Origin: Comamonas sp. lk
GTDB taxonomy: Bacteria; Pseudomonadota; Gammaproteobacteria; Burkholderiales; Burkholderiaceae_C
Assembly (NCBI GenBank): GCA_945898105.1
Contig: CAMDHL010000108.1
Span: 1 to 7,154 of the forward strand
Direction: 5' to 3'
Length of the DNA: 7,154 nt
The position numbers were made by a program, and so were the translations under genes. Shown in pieces: positions 1 through 6,156 of this stretch (position 1 is the stretch's first letter; the number at the start of each line of letters is the position of its first letter). Under the pieces are notes generated by a model. The model was given only the letters and a program-made list of their open reading frames with translations. It had not been told where the DNA came from and did not search any database.

Positions 1-1922
1 TCCACCTGGGCGCGCTGCATGGCGTCGCGCTCCAGACGATCCGCCTCTTTACCGGCTTTTTCGCTGTACACGCCATCGATCAGGTCTCGCACCTCTTTAA
101 CAATGCTGCGCGGGGTAATGCCATGCTCCAGGTTGTGGGCCACCTGGCGAGTGCGTCGCCGCTCGGTCTCACCGATGGCGCGCGACATCGAGTCGGTGAT
201 GCGGTCCGCATACAAAATCGCACGCCCATGCAAATTGCGCGCGGCCCGGCCAATGGTCTGGATGAGCGAACGCTCGCTCCGCAAAAAGCCTTCCTTATCA
301 GCATCCAAAATGGCTACCAGCGAGACTTCTGGCAAATCAATGCCCTCCCGCAACAGGTTGATGCCTACCAGCACATCAAAGGCGCCTAGGCGCAAATCGC
401 GCAGGATTTCCACGCGCTCCACGGTATCCACGTCGCTGTGCAGGTAGCGCACTTTCACGCCGTTGTCGCTCAAGTAGTCGGTCAACTGCTCGGCCATGCG
501 CTTGGTCAGAGTGGTGATCAGCACGCGTTCGTTTTTGTCCACCCGAATGCGGATTTCCTGCAGCACATCGTCCACCTGCGAGCTGGCAGGGCGCACTTCC
601 ACTTCCGGGTCTACCAGGCCGGTGGGTCGCACCAGTTGCTCTACCACCTGGCCGGTATGGTCTTTTTCCCATTGCGCGGGGGTGGCCGATACGAACACCG
701 CCTGGCGCATCTTGCGCTCGAATTCTTCAAACTTCAGGGGCCGGTTATCGAGCGCGCTGGGCAGGCGAAAACCATATTCCACCAGCGTGGTTTTGCGCGA
801 ACGGTCACCGTTGTACATAGCGCCAAGCTGGCCGATCAGCACATGGCTCTCGTCCAAAAACATGATGGCGTCTTTGGGCAGGTAATCGGTTAGCGTGGCC
901 GGTGGTTCGCCGGGCGCTGCGCCGGACAAATGACGCGAGTAGTTTTCGATGCCCTTGCAATGCCCTATTTCGCTGAGCATCTCCAGGTCAAAGCGGGTGC
1001 GCTGCTCCAAGCGTTGCGCCTCGACCAGCTTGCCCATGCCGACCAGTTCTTTTAGCCGTTCCGATAGTTCAGTTTTGATAGTTTCGACCGCCATTAACAC
1101 CTGCTCGCGCGGCGTGACGTAATGGCTGCTGGGGTAGACGGTAAAGCGCGGAATTTTCTGTCGGATGCGCCCGGTCAACGGGTCAAACAGTTGCAGCGAC
1201 TCGATCTCGTCGTCAAACAACTCCACGCGAATCGCCATTTCGCTGTGCTCGGCCGGGAAGATGTCGATCGTATCGCCGCGCACACGGAAAGTGCCACGCG
1301 AAAAATCCATGTCGTTGCGCTGGTATTGCATCCGAACCAATTGCATGATCATGTCACGCTGGCCCAGCTTGTCGCCAGCGCGCAGCGTCATCACCATCTG
1401 GTGGTAGGCCTCGGGTTGACCTATTCCGTAAATCGCCGACACGGTGGCGACGATGATCACATCGCGCCGCTCCAACACGCTTTTGGTGCAAGACAAGCGC
1501 ATTTGCTCGATGTGCTCGTTAATCGCCGAATCCTTCTCGATAAACAAATCGCGCTGCGGCACATAGGCCTCGGGCTGGTAGTAGTCGTAATAGCTGACGA
1601 AATACTCCACCGCATTATTTGGAAAAAATTCGCGGAATTCGCTGTAGAGCTGCGCTGCCAGGGTTTTGTTGGGCGCAAAAATAATCGCCGGCCGACCCAG
1701 TCGGGCAATCACATTGGCCATGGTGAAGGTCTTGCCCGAACCCGTCACCCCCAGCAGGGTCTGAAACACCTCGCCGTCTCGAACGCCCTCGACCAATTGC
1801 GCGATCGCCGTCGGCTGGTCGCCCGCCGGGGGATAGGGCTGGTACAGCTCAAAAGGCGAGTCAGGAAAACTGATGAATTCGCCTGGGCGCTGGGGGGCTA
1901 TGACTTCAAGGGGTTCAGACAT
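1..1922 (-). CDS. uvrB: UvrB, excinuclease ABC subunit B (3' end beyond window)
   Basis: Damage-verifying helicase-like subunit of the cytoplasmic UvrABC nucleotide excision repair system: UvrA loads it on damaged DNA and it then recruits UvrC. The reading frame is open from the ATG at 1922-1920 to the left edge, giving about 640 residues. Visible motifs are Walker A GVTGSGKT (58-65), the Tyr-rich beta-hairpin [13 protein letters not shown] (about 110-122) that clamps DNA, Walker B-type DESH (357-360), and helicase motif [11 protein letters not shown] (from residue 555). Spacing between these matches E. coli UvrB with a constant offset of about 19 residues, so the N-terminus is slightly longer and no internal indel is evident. 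The visible end ([13 protein letters not shown]) lies just before the expected C-terminal UVR coiled coil that contacts UvrC, which is outside the window. No convincing Shine-Dalgarno precedes the ATG; it was chosen because the protein aligns well from there. It is transcribed divergently from the aminotransferase gene. Confidence 0.97.
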   Translation of the reverse strand, partial: MSEPLEVIAPQRPGEFISFPDSPFELYQPYPPAGDQPTAIAQLVEGVRDGEVFQTLLGVTGSGKTFTMANVIARLGRPAIIFAPNKTLAAQLYSEFREFFPNNAVEYFVSYYDYYQPEAYVPQRDLFIEKDSAINEHIEQMRLSCTKSVLERRDVIIVATVSAIYGIGQPEAYHQMVMTLRAGDKLGQRDMIMQLVRMQYQRNDMDFSRGTFRVRGDTIDIFPAEHSEMAIRVELFDDEIESLQLFDPLTGRIRQKIPRFTVYPSSHYVTPREQVLMAVETIKTELSERLKELVGMGKLVEAQRLEQRTRFDLEMLSEIGHCKGIENYSRHLSGAAPGEPPATLTDYLPKDAIMFLDESHVLIGQLGAMYNGDRSRKTTLVEYGFRLPSALDNRPLKFEEFERKMRQAVFVSATPAQWEKDHTGQVVEQLVRPTGLVDPEVEVRPASSQVDDVLQEIRIRVDKNERVLITTLTKRMAEQLTDYLSDNGVKVRYLHSDVDTVERVEILRDLRLGAFDVLVGINLLREGIDLPEVSLVAILDADKEGFLRSERSLIQTIGRAARNLHGRAILYADRITDSMSRAIGETERRRTRQVAHNLEHGITPRSIVKEVRDLIDGVYSEKAGKEADRLERDAMQRAQV

Positions 1923-1943
1923 GGGCGCGGAAAGAGGACAACC

Positions 1944-1956
1944 CGCTAGCTTAGCG
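1944..1956. repeat. Small inverted repeat in the uvrB leader
   Basis: CGCTA (1944-1948) and TAGCG (1952-1956) are exact complements around a 3-nt loop, 22 nt before the uvrB ATG. A short hairpin here would lie in the uvrB 5' untranslated leader. Its role is unknown and it may be chance. A separate 10-bp perfect palindrome, TGGCGCGCCA, lies at 1967-1976. Confidence 0.35.
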
Positions 1957-1980
1957 CAGTAAGCGTTGGCGCGCCATGCG

Positions 1981-1998
1981 CTTTGCCTCCCGGCAAAG
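1981..1998. repeat. 7-bp stem, 4-nt loop inverted repeat
   Basis: CTTTGCC (1981-1987) pairs exactly with GGCAAAG (1992-1998) around the loop TCCC, in the uvrB/aminotransferase intergenic region. No T-run follows on either strand, so it is not a classical intrinsic terminator, and both flanking genes read away from it. It could be a protein-binding dyad or a leader hairpin for uvrB; the sequence does not decide this. Confidence 0.4.
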
Positions 1999-2000
1999 GC

Positions 2001-2033
2001 TAGCCCAACAGGGCGATGACCCTACGAGGGCTA
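2001..2033. repeat. Nested inverted repeat in divergent intergenic region
   Basis: The outer arms TAGCCC (2001-2006) and GGGCTA (2028-2033) are complementary. They enclose a second pair, AGGG (2010-2013) and CCCT (2020-2023). The right arm runs into TAAAAT (2032-2037), a possible -10 element for the aminotransferase gene, so a protein bound to the dyad could affect that promoter. Functional assignment is inference only. Confidence 0.35.
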
Positions 2034-2037
2034 AAAT
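2032..2037 (+). promoter_or_regulatory. Candidate -10 element for the aminotransferase gene
   Basis: TAAAAT resembles the sigma-70 -10 consensus and lies about 70 nt before the ATG at 2108, implying a leader of roughly 65 nt. No good -35 hexamer sits 16-18 bp upstream, so this would be a weak or activator-dependent promoter. No comparably clear promoter was found for uvrB on the other strand. Confidence 0.3.
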
Positions 2038-2055
2038 GCTTCGCTGCTTTTCCCT

Positions 2056-2080
2056 ATGCCCCGCCTGAATGCGGGCGCAT
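2056..2080 (+). repeat. Leader stem-loop ahead of the aminotransferase gene
   Basis: ATGC (2056-2059) plus CCCGC (2060-2064) pairs with GCGGG (2071-2075) and GCAT (2077-2080). This gives nine base pairs interrupted by one bulged C (2076), with a 6-nt loop CTGAAT. It ends 16 nt before the ribosome binding site of the downstream gene. It could stabilise the leader or modulate expression. No T-run follows, so a terminator or attenuator is not supported. Confidence 0.4.
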
Positions 2081-2107
2081 CAACCCCCAACTGCTCAGGA
2101 CTACTTC

Positions 2108-3304
2108 ATGTCTCTTTTCTCCGCCGTCGAAATGGCCCCTCGCGACCCGATTCTGGGTCTGAACGAACAATTCAACGCTGATACCAACCCCGCTAAAGTC
2201 AACTTGGGTGTTGGCGTGTATTTCGACGAGAACGGCAAGCTGCCCTTGCTGCAATGCGTACAAGCTGCAGAAAAGACCATGATGGAAAAGCCCACTGCGC
2301 GCGGCTATTTGCCAATTGACGGTATTGCCGCTTACGACAGCGCTGTCAAAGGCTTGGTTTTTGGCGAAGGCTCTGAGCCGGTTACCTCCGGCCGTGTGGC
2401 CACCGTACAAGCGGTGGGCGGCACCGGCGGTCTGAAGATCGGCGCCGACTTTTTGCAGCATGTCAGCCCTGGCGCCACCGTCTTGATTTCAGACCCCAGT
2501 TGGGAAAACCACCGTGCCCTGTTCAGCCACGCCGGCTTCAAGGTCGAGACCTATGCCTATTACGACAGCCAAAAGCATGCAGTGAATTTCGAGGGCATGC
2601 TGGCTTCGCTGAATTCAGCAGCGCCAGGCACCATCGTGGTACTGCACGCCTGCTGCCACAACCCCACCGGCTACGACATTACTGCCGCGCAGTGGGACCA
2701 GGTGATCGGCGTAATTAAGGCGCGCAGCCTCACCCCTTTCCTTGATATGGCCTACCAAGGCTTTGGCCACGGCATTGCCGAAGACGGCGCCGTAGTGGCC
2801 AAGTTTGTTGCGGCCGGATTGAACTTTTTCGTGTCCACCTCATTCTCCAAGAGCTTCAGCCTGTACGGCGAGCGCGTCGGCGCCCTAAGTGTGGTCTGCC
2901 AGGACAAAGAGGAATGCGCCCGCGTGCTCAGCCAACTCAAAATCGTGATCCGTACCAATTACTCCAACCCGCCCATCCATGGCGGCGCGGTGGTGGCCGC
3001 TGTGCTGGGCAACCCCGCCTTACGCGCCCAATGGGAAGAAGAGCTAGGCACGATGCGCGTACGCATTAAGACCATGCGCCAAAAGCTGGTCGAGGGCCTG
3101 AAAGCGACTGGCGTAGCCCGGGATATGGGTTTTATTACCAGCCAAATCGGCATGTTCAGCTATTCCGGCCTGAACAAGGACCAGATGGTGCGCCTGCGCA
3201 ATGAATTTGGCGTTTATGGCACGGATACCGGCCGCATGTGCGTGGCCGCGCTGAACGCCAAAAACCTGGACTATGTGTGCCAGTCGATTGCTAAAGTGCT
3301 CTAA
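2108..3304 (+). CDS. Class I aspartate/aromatic amino acid aminotransferase
   Basis: PLP-dependent cytosolic transaminase moving an amino group between an amino acid (aspartate or an aromatic residue) and 2-oxoglutarate. The 398-residue length matches AspC/TyrB. The family's key residues are visible: phosphate-loop region GGTGGLKIGA (104-113), NPTG with N185, D213 and Y216 (DMAYQG) contacting PLP, the Schiff-base lysine K248 in SFSKSFSLYGERVG, R256 binding the PLP phosphate, R282 in IRTNYSNPP (substrate side-chain carboxylate) and R376 in GRMCVAALN (substrate alpha-carboxylate). The GRMCVAALN ending is closer to TyrB than to AspC, but substrate preference cannot be fixed from sequence, so no symbol is given. 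The ATG at 2108 is chosen because AGGA (2097-2100) lies 7 nt upstream and the protein begins MSLFSAVEMAPRDPI, a typical family start; an upstream in-frame ATG at 2069 adds 13 unconserved residues. Confidence 0.95.
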   Translation: MSLFSAVEMAPRDPILGLNEQFNADTNPAKVNLGVGVYFDENGKLPLLQCVQAAEKTMMEKPTARGYLPIDGIAAYDSAVKGLVFGEGSEPVTSGRVATVQAVGGTGGLKIGADFLQHVSPGATVLISDPSWENHRALFSHAGFKVETYAYYDSQKHAVNFEGMLASLNSAAPGTIVVLHACCHNPTGYDITAAQWDQVIGVIKARSLTPFLDMAYQGFGHGIAEDGAVVAKFVAAGLNFFVSTSFSKSFSLYGERVGALSVVCQDKEECARVLSQLKIVIRTNYSNPPIHGGAVVAAVLGNPALRAQWEEELGTMRVRIKTMRQKLVEGLKATGVARDMGFITSQIGMFSYSGLNKDQMVRLRNEFGVYGTDTGRMCVAALNAKNLDYVCQSIAKVL

Positions 3305-3325
3305 GCGCGCCGCCAGGAGGGATAA

Positions 3326-3347
3326 ACGCATCGGATGTCCGATGCGT
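3326..3347. repeat. Perfect 10-bp-arm palindrome after the aminotransferase gene
   Basis: ACGCATCGGA (3326-3335) and TCCGATGCGT (3338-3347) are exact complements around TG, 22 nt past the aminotransferase stop. As RNA it would form a strong hairpin with a 4-nt loop. The position fits a transcript 3' end, but no T-run follows on the plus strand, so it is at best a Rho-type or processing stem rather than a canonical intrinsic terminator. It could instead be an operator upstream of phaZ. Confidence 0.5.
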
Positions 3348-3369
3348 AAGCACGCCAATCAGGAAATGC

Positions 3370-3378
3370 TGTTATATT
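3370..3378 (+). promoter_or_regulatory. Candidate extended -10 promoter for phaZ
   Basis: TGT followed by TATATT (3373-3378) fits an extended -10 element (TGn-TATAAT-like). It would start transcription near 3385, about 25 nt before the phaZ ATG. No recognisable -35 lies at 17 bp, which extended -10 promoters can tolerate. The element overlaps the dyad at 3377-3387. Confidence 0.4.
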
Positions 3379-3387
3379 GCACTGCAA
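3377..3387. promoter_or_regulatory. Candidate PhaR-type operator upstream of phaZ
   Basis: TTGCA-C-TGCAA is an 11-bp dyad overlapping the last bases of the putative -10 and the likely start site. The PHB-responsive repressor PhaR is known to bind TGC/GCA dyads of this general kind upstream of phasin and PHB genes. A site here would repress phaZ until PHB granules titrate PhaR. The dyad is seen directly; the PhaR assignment is inferred from sequence resemblance and gene context. Confidence 0.4.
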
Positions 3388-3408
3388 CATTTTCCAAAGG
3401 ATAGCCAG

Positions 3409-4974
3409 ATGCTCTACGAGCTTTACGAGACCCAGCGCGCACTGATGGAACCCTTTTCCGACTTGGCTAATTTCGCCGCCAAGTCGCTATCCAACCCGGT
3501 TTCGCCTCTTTCGCAATCCTCTCTTTCCCAGCGTATGGCGGCCGGCTACGAGCTGATGCACCGTCTGGCCAAAGACTATGAAAAGCCCGAATTTGGTTTG
3601 CGCACTGTCGATGTGGATGGCGTCGAGGTAGCGATTCATCAGCGCGTCGAGTGGAGCCGCCCATTTTGCGACTTGCTGCGCTTTAAGCGCCTGACCGACG
3701 ATTCGGACACCCTGATCAAGATCAAGGACCAGCCCGTGGTACTGATCGTGGCGCCGCTATCGGGCCACTATGCAACGTTGCTGCGCGACACCGTCAAAAC
3801 CATGCTCAAGGACCACAAGGTCTACATCACCGATTGGAAAAACGCGCGCTTGGTGCCCTTGTCCGAAGGCCGTTTCAATCTGGATGACTACGTCAACTAT
3901 GTGCAGGACTGCATCCGCTTGGTTCAAGGCAAATACGGTAATTGCCATGTGATGAGCGTCTGCCAACCCACAGTGCCGGTGCTGGCCGCTGTTTCGCTCA
4001 TGGCCTCGCGCGGGGAAAAAACACCACTATCCATGACCATGACGGGTGGCCCGATTGACGCACGCAAATCGCCCACTGCGGTCAACAACCTGGCCATGAA
4101 CAAAAGCTACAACTGGTTTGAAAACAATGTGATTTACAAAGTGCCGGGTAAATTCCCCGGTGCCGGCCGCCGCGTGTATCCGGGCTTTCTGCAACACACC
4201 GGTTTTGTAGCCATGAACCCGGACCACCACGCAAAAAGCCATTACGACTATTTCAAAGATCTGATCAAGGGTGATGACGTCAGCACCGAAGCACACCGCA
4301 AGTTTTACGACGAGTACAACGCGGTACTGGACATGGATGCGGACTACTACCTAGACACCATCAAAGTAGTGTTCCAAGACTTCAGTTTGGTAAACGGTAC
4401 TTGGGATGTGCGCTCCCCCCGTGGCGATGCAGAGCGCGTGCGCCCCGCTGCTATCAAGAGCACCGGCTTGCTGTCGGTGGAAGGCGAGCTGGATGATATT
4501 TCGGGCTCGGGCCAAACCCGCGCCGTACATGACATTTGTACCGGCGTGCCACCAGCCCACAAGAAGCATTTTGAAGTGACCGGTGCCGGCCACTATGGCA
4601 TTTTTTCCGGCCGCCGCTGGCGCGACGTGGTCTACCCCACGGTAAAAGCCTTTATCAAGAGTTACCAACCCGCTGGCGCGATGTCAGCCACTACGGCGCC
4701 AAAGGCAGCGGTAGCGGTAGCGATAACTAAAGCAGTACCCAAGGCCCGCCGCGTCGTGACTAAACCGGTTGCGGCACCCGTTCCCAAAACCACTAAAGCC
4801 GAGAAAACCGCGGCTAAGGCAGTGCCCTCCACCACATGGCGTGGAGCCGCTGCGCCAGCCGCCAAGACTACCGTGGCGGCGAAAACCAAGACTAAGGCAA
4901 CTGCCAAAGCTGCCACTTTAGTGAAAAAAGTGGCGTCAAAACCCGTCCGCGCCAAGGCCGCGCGCAAAGCCTGA
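3409..4974 (+). CDS. phaZ: Intracellular PHB depolymerase with basic C-terminal tail
   Basis: Mobilises stored poly-3-hydroxybutyrate at the surface of cytoplasmic granules. It belongs to the alpha/beta-hydrolase family of Ralstonia eutropha PhaZ1, in which a Cys replaces the usual Ser nucleophile. The putative triad is visible: C185 in MSVCQPTVPVLAA, D362 in VEGELDDISG, and H395 in TGAGHYGIF; the order and spacing agree with Cys183/Asp355/His388 of PhaZ1. There is no signal peptide, consistent with an intracellular enzyme. PhaZ1-type proteins are about 420 residues, but this one has 521: residues from about 420 onward form a low-complexity Ala/Lys/Thr/Pro/Val tail. Residues 425-521 hold 18 Lys and 5 Arg against one Glu. 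AAAGGA (3396-3401), 7 nt before the ATG, is a good ribosome binding site. The stop is followed after 10 nt by the rnfB-like gene, so the two are probably co-transcribed. The core assignment is secure; the role of the tail is inference. Confidence 0.95.
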   Translation: MLYELYETQRALMEPFSDLANFAAKSLSNPVSPLSQSSLSQRMAAGYELMHRLAKDYEKPEFGLRTVDVDGVEVAIHQRVEWSRPFCDLLRFKRLTDDSDTLIKIKDQPVVLIVAPLSGHYATLLRDTVKTMLKDHKVYITDWKNARLVPLSEGRFNLDDYVNYVQDCIRLVQGKYGNCHVMSVCQPTVPVLAAVSLMASRGEKTPLSMTMTGGPIDARKSPTAVNNLAMNKSYNWFENNVIYKVPGKFPGAGRRVYPGFLQHTGFVAMNPDHHAKSHYDYFKDLIKGDDVSTEAHRKFYDEYNAVLDMDADYYLDTIKVVFQDFSLVNGTWDVRSPRGDAERVRPAAIKSTGLLSVEGELDDISGSGQTRAVHDICTGVPPAHKKHFEVTGAGHYGIFSGRRWRDVVYPTVKAFIKSYQPAGAMSATTAPKAAVAVAITKAVPKARRVVTKPVAAPVPKTTKAEKTAAKAVPSTTWRGAAAPAAKTTVAAKTKTKATAKAATLVKKVASKPVRAKAARKA

Positions 4975-4993
4975 CCTAGGTGCGGTGACCGCA
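4974..4993 (+). promoter_or_regulatory. Abutting palindromes over the rnfB start
   Basis: ACCTAGGT (4974-4981) is a perfect 8-bp palindrome, and TGCGGT-G-ACCGCA (4981-4993) is a second dyad sharing its first base. The GTG start codon (4985-4987) sits at the centre of the second. In mRNA, TGCG/CGCA could pair and place GTG in a 5-nt loop. The only Shine-Dalgarno candidate is a short AGG (4978-4980), so initiation looks weak and may depend on ribosomes finishing phaZ. Confidence 0.35.
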
Positions 4994-5668
4994 ACGCCGC
5001 CCCCTAGCATAGCGCTGGCTGCACGCATCCTAGATGCGCTGCCGCAAACCCAGTGCACTCGCTGCGGCTATCCCGATTGCGCCGCCTACGCGCAAGCTAT
5101 TGCACAAGAAAAAGTGGGCATTAACCAATGTCCGCCCGGCGGAGCGCAAGGGATTGGTCGATTAGCTGCCATCACGGGCCATGCTGTCACGCCGCTTAAC
5201 CCACAGTTTGGCGTCGAAGGCAGGCGCAGTGTGGTCTTCATCGACGAGGAGTGGTGCATAGGCTGCACCTTGTGCATAGAAGCCTGCCCGACCGATGCCA
5301 TCTACGGCACCAACAAACGCATGCACGGGGTGATAGAAGAGTTTTGTACTGGCTGCGAGTTGTGCCTCCCGGTCTGTCCGGTCGATTGCATCCTGCTCGA
5401 ACCTGCCCATGACAATGCAGCCAGTGTGGCGCCGCCCACCGGCTGGGATGCGTGGTCAGACGAACAGGCGCAAACTGCGCGCACGCGTTATGCCGCTGCG
5501 CAAAGCCGCCGCGCAGAAAGTGCGCAAAGCAAACGCGCTGCCAAAGCGCAAGAAGCGGAGGACAAATTGGCGGATCTGAGCGCGCATTCGCGCATCACAG
5601 ACCCGATCGAATTAGCGCGCAAAAAAACAATGATTGAAGCGGCCATGGCGCGGGCGCGCCAACGCTAA
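4985..5668 (+). CDS. rnfB: RnfB/RsxB-like soluble iron-sulfur ferredoxin
   Basis: Predicted cytoplasmic electron carrier of 227 residues resembling subunit B of the Rnf/Rsx electron transport complex. The N-terminal four-Cys cluster motif is C24, C27, C32, C49 (CTRCGYPDC...NQCPPGG). Two bacterial-type 4Fe-4S motifs follow: C91/C94/C97 with C101, and C121/C124/C127 with C131. C135 is an extra cysteine after the second. Residues from about 150 on are Ala/Arg/Lys/Glu/Gln-rich and probably helical. Unlike E. coli RsxB, there is no hydrophobic N-terminal anchor, and no other rnf gene is in the window, so it may be a stand-alone ferredoxin. The GTG start at 4985 is chosen because conserved sequence begins almost at once ([14 protein letters not shown]) and no in-frame ATG precedes the first cysteine. 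The gene follows phaZ by 10 nt and its stop overlaps that of the convergent VOC gene. Its redox partner is unknown. Confidence 0.88.
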   Translation: MTATPPPSIALAARILDALPQTQCTRCGYPDCAAYAQAIAQEKVGINQCPPGGAQGIGRLAAITGHAVTPLNPQFGVEGRRSVVFIDEEWCIGCTLCIEACPTDAIYGTNKRMHGVIEEFCTGCELCLPVCPVDCILLEPAHDNAASVAPPTGWDAWSDEQAQTARTRYAAAQSRRAESAQSKRAAKAQEAEDKLADLSAHSRITDPIELARKKTMIEAAMARARQR

Positions 5669-6147
5669 GCCGCCAGCGCGAAACGCGAAAACGCGCTCAC
5701 CACTTCTGGCGGCGCTTGCACCAATTCAATCAGCACGCCCTCGCCAGAGATAGGAAATTCTTCACTGCCCTTGGGGTGCAAAAAGCAAATATCAAAACCG
5801 GCTGCGCCCTTGCGTATGCCACCGGGCGCGAAGCGCACGCCCTGCTGCATCAGCCAGTCCACGGCCGCTGGCAGATCGTCGATCCAAAGGCCCACATGGT
5901 TGAGCGGCGTGGTGTGGACGGCCGGTTTTTTGTCTGGGTCTATGGGTTGCATCAAATCGACCTCCACCTTGAAGGGGCCGCTGCCAATGGCGCAAATATC
6001 TTCATCGACGTTTTCACGCTCACTTTGGAAAGTGCCTGTCACTTCCAACCCGAGCATGTCCACCCATAGGGTTTTAAGCCGCTGCTTATTGGGCGCACCA
6101 ATAGCAATTTGCTGTACACCCAGCACCTTAAAGGGCCGCGCGCTCAT
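5665..6147 (-). CDS. VOC-family protein, methylmalonyl-CoA epimerase-like
   Basis: A 160-residue member of the vicinal oxygen chelate superfamily with the two expected beta-alpha-beta-beta-beta modules (about 7-68 and 81-146). The closest recognisable pattern is methylmalonyl-CoA epimerase, which interconverts (S)- and (R)-methylmalonyl-Co[11 protein letters not shown] with H84, FLHPKGSEE (122-130) and [10 protein letters not shown] with E141 match its second half. Of the four metal-ligand positions, H84 and E141 are kept; the first position, normally His, is Gln (Q13 in VQQIAIG), and the second is probably D64 in VDLMQP. It may therefore be a divergent epimerase or another VOC lyase/isomerase. 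The ATG overlaps the TGA of the upstream carboxylase gene (ATGA), which supports action on a product of that enzyme. Its TAG overlaps the stop of the convergent rnfB-like gene. Confidence 0.8.
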   Translation of the reverse strand: MSARPFKVLGVQQIAIGAPNKQRLKTLWVDMLGLEVTGTFQSERENVDEDICAIGSGPFKVEVDLMQPIDPDKKPAVHTTPLNHVGLWIDDLPAAVDWLMQQGVRFAPGGIRKGAAGFDICFLHPKGSEEFPISGEGVLIELVQAPPEVVSAFSRFALAA

Positions 6148-6156
6148 GCGAACTCC
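6144..6156 (-). promoter_or_regulatory. ATGA stop/start overlap with internal ribosome binding site
   Basis: On the minus strand the carboxylase stop TGA (6146-6144) shares bases with the VOC start ATG (6147-6145). GGAG (6156-6153), inside the last carboxylase codons, lies 5 nt before that ATG. This is the classic arrangement for translational coupling, so the two proteins are probably made from one mRNA in linked amounts. Confidence 0.75.

Noticed and set aside
1122..1949. Long plus-strand open frame of 275 codons opposite uvrB
   Set aside because: It lies antisense to a clearly conserved part of uvrB, shows no recognisable domain, and is His/Arg/Gln-rich as expected from the reverse of a coding frame in GC-rich DNA.
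2069..2107. Upstream ATG giving a 13-residue N-terminal extension of the aminotransferase
   Set aside because: The ATG at 2108 has AGGA at good spacing and matches the usual family start. The 2069 ATG lies inside a leader stem-loop and adds unconserved residues.
1923..2107. LexA (SOS) box upstream of uvrB
   Set aside because: No CTGT-N8-ACAG-like dyad is present in the gap, so SOS control of uvrB is not supported here.
3335..3349. Four-codon leader peptide MSDA
   Set aside because: The spacing of 14 nt from AGGAGG is too long and the frame is inside a perfect palindrome; it is noted only as part of the palindrome finding.
4662..4994. Minus-strand frame of 110 codons resembling a small hydrophobic membrane protein
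   Set aside because: It is the antisense reading of the Lys/Ala-rich PhaZ tail, which automatically yields Leu, Phe, Val and Ala codons. It needs a TTG start and has no independent support.
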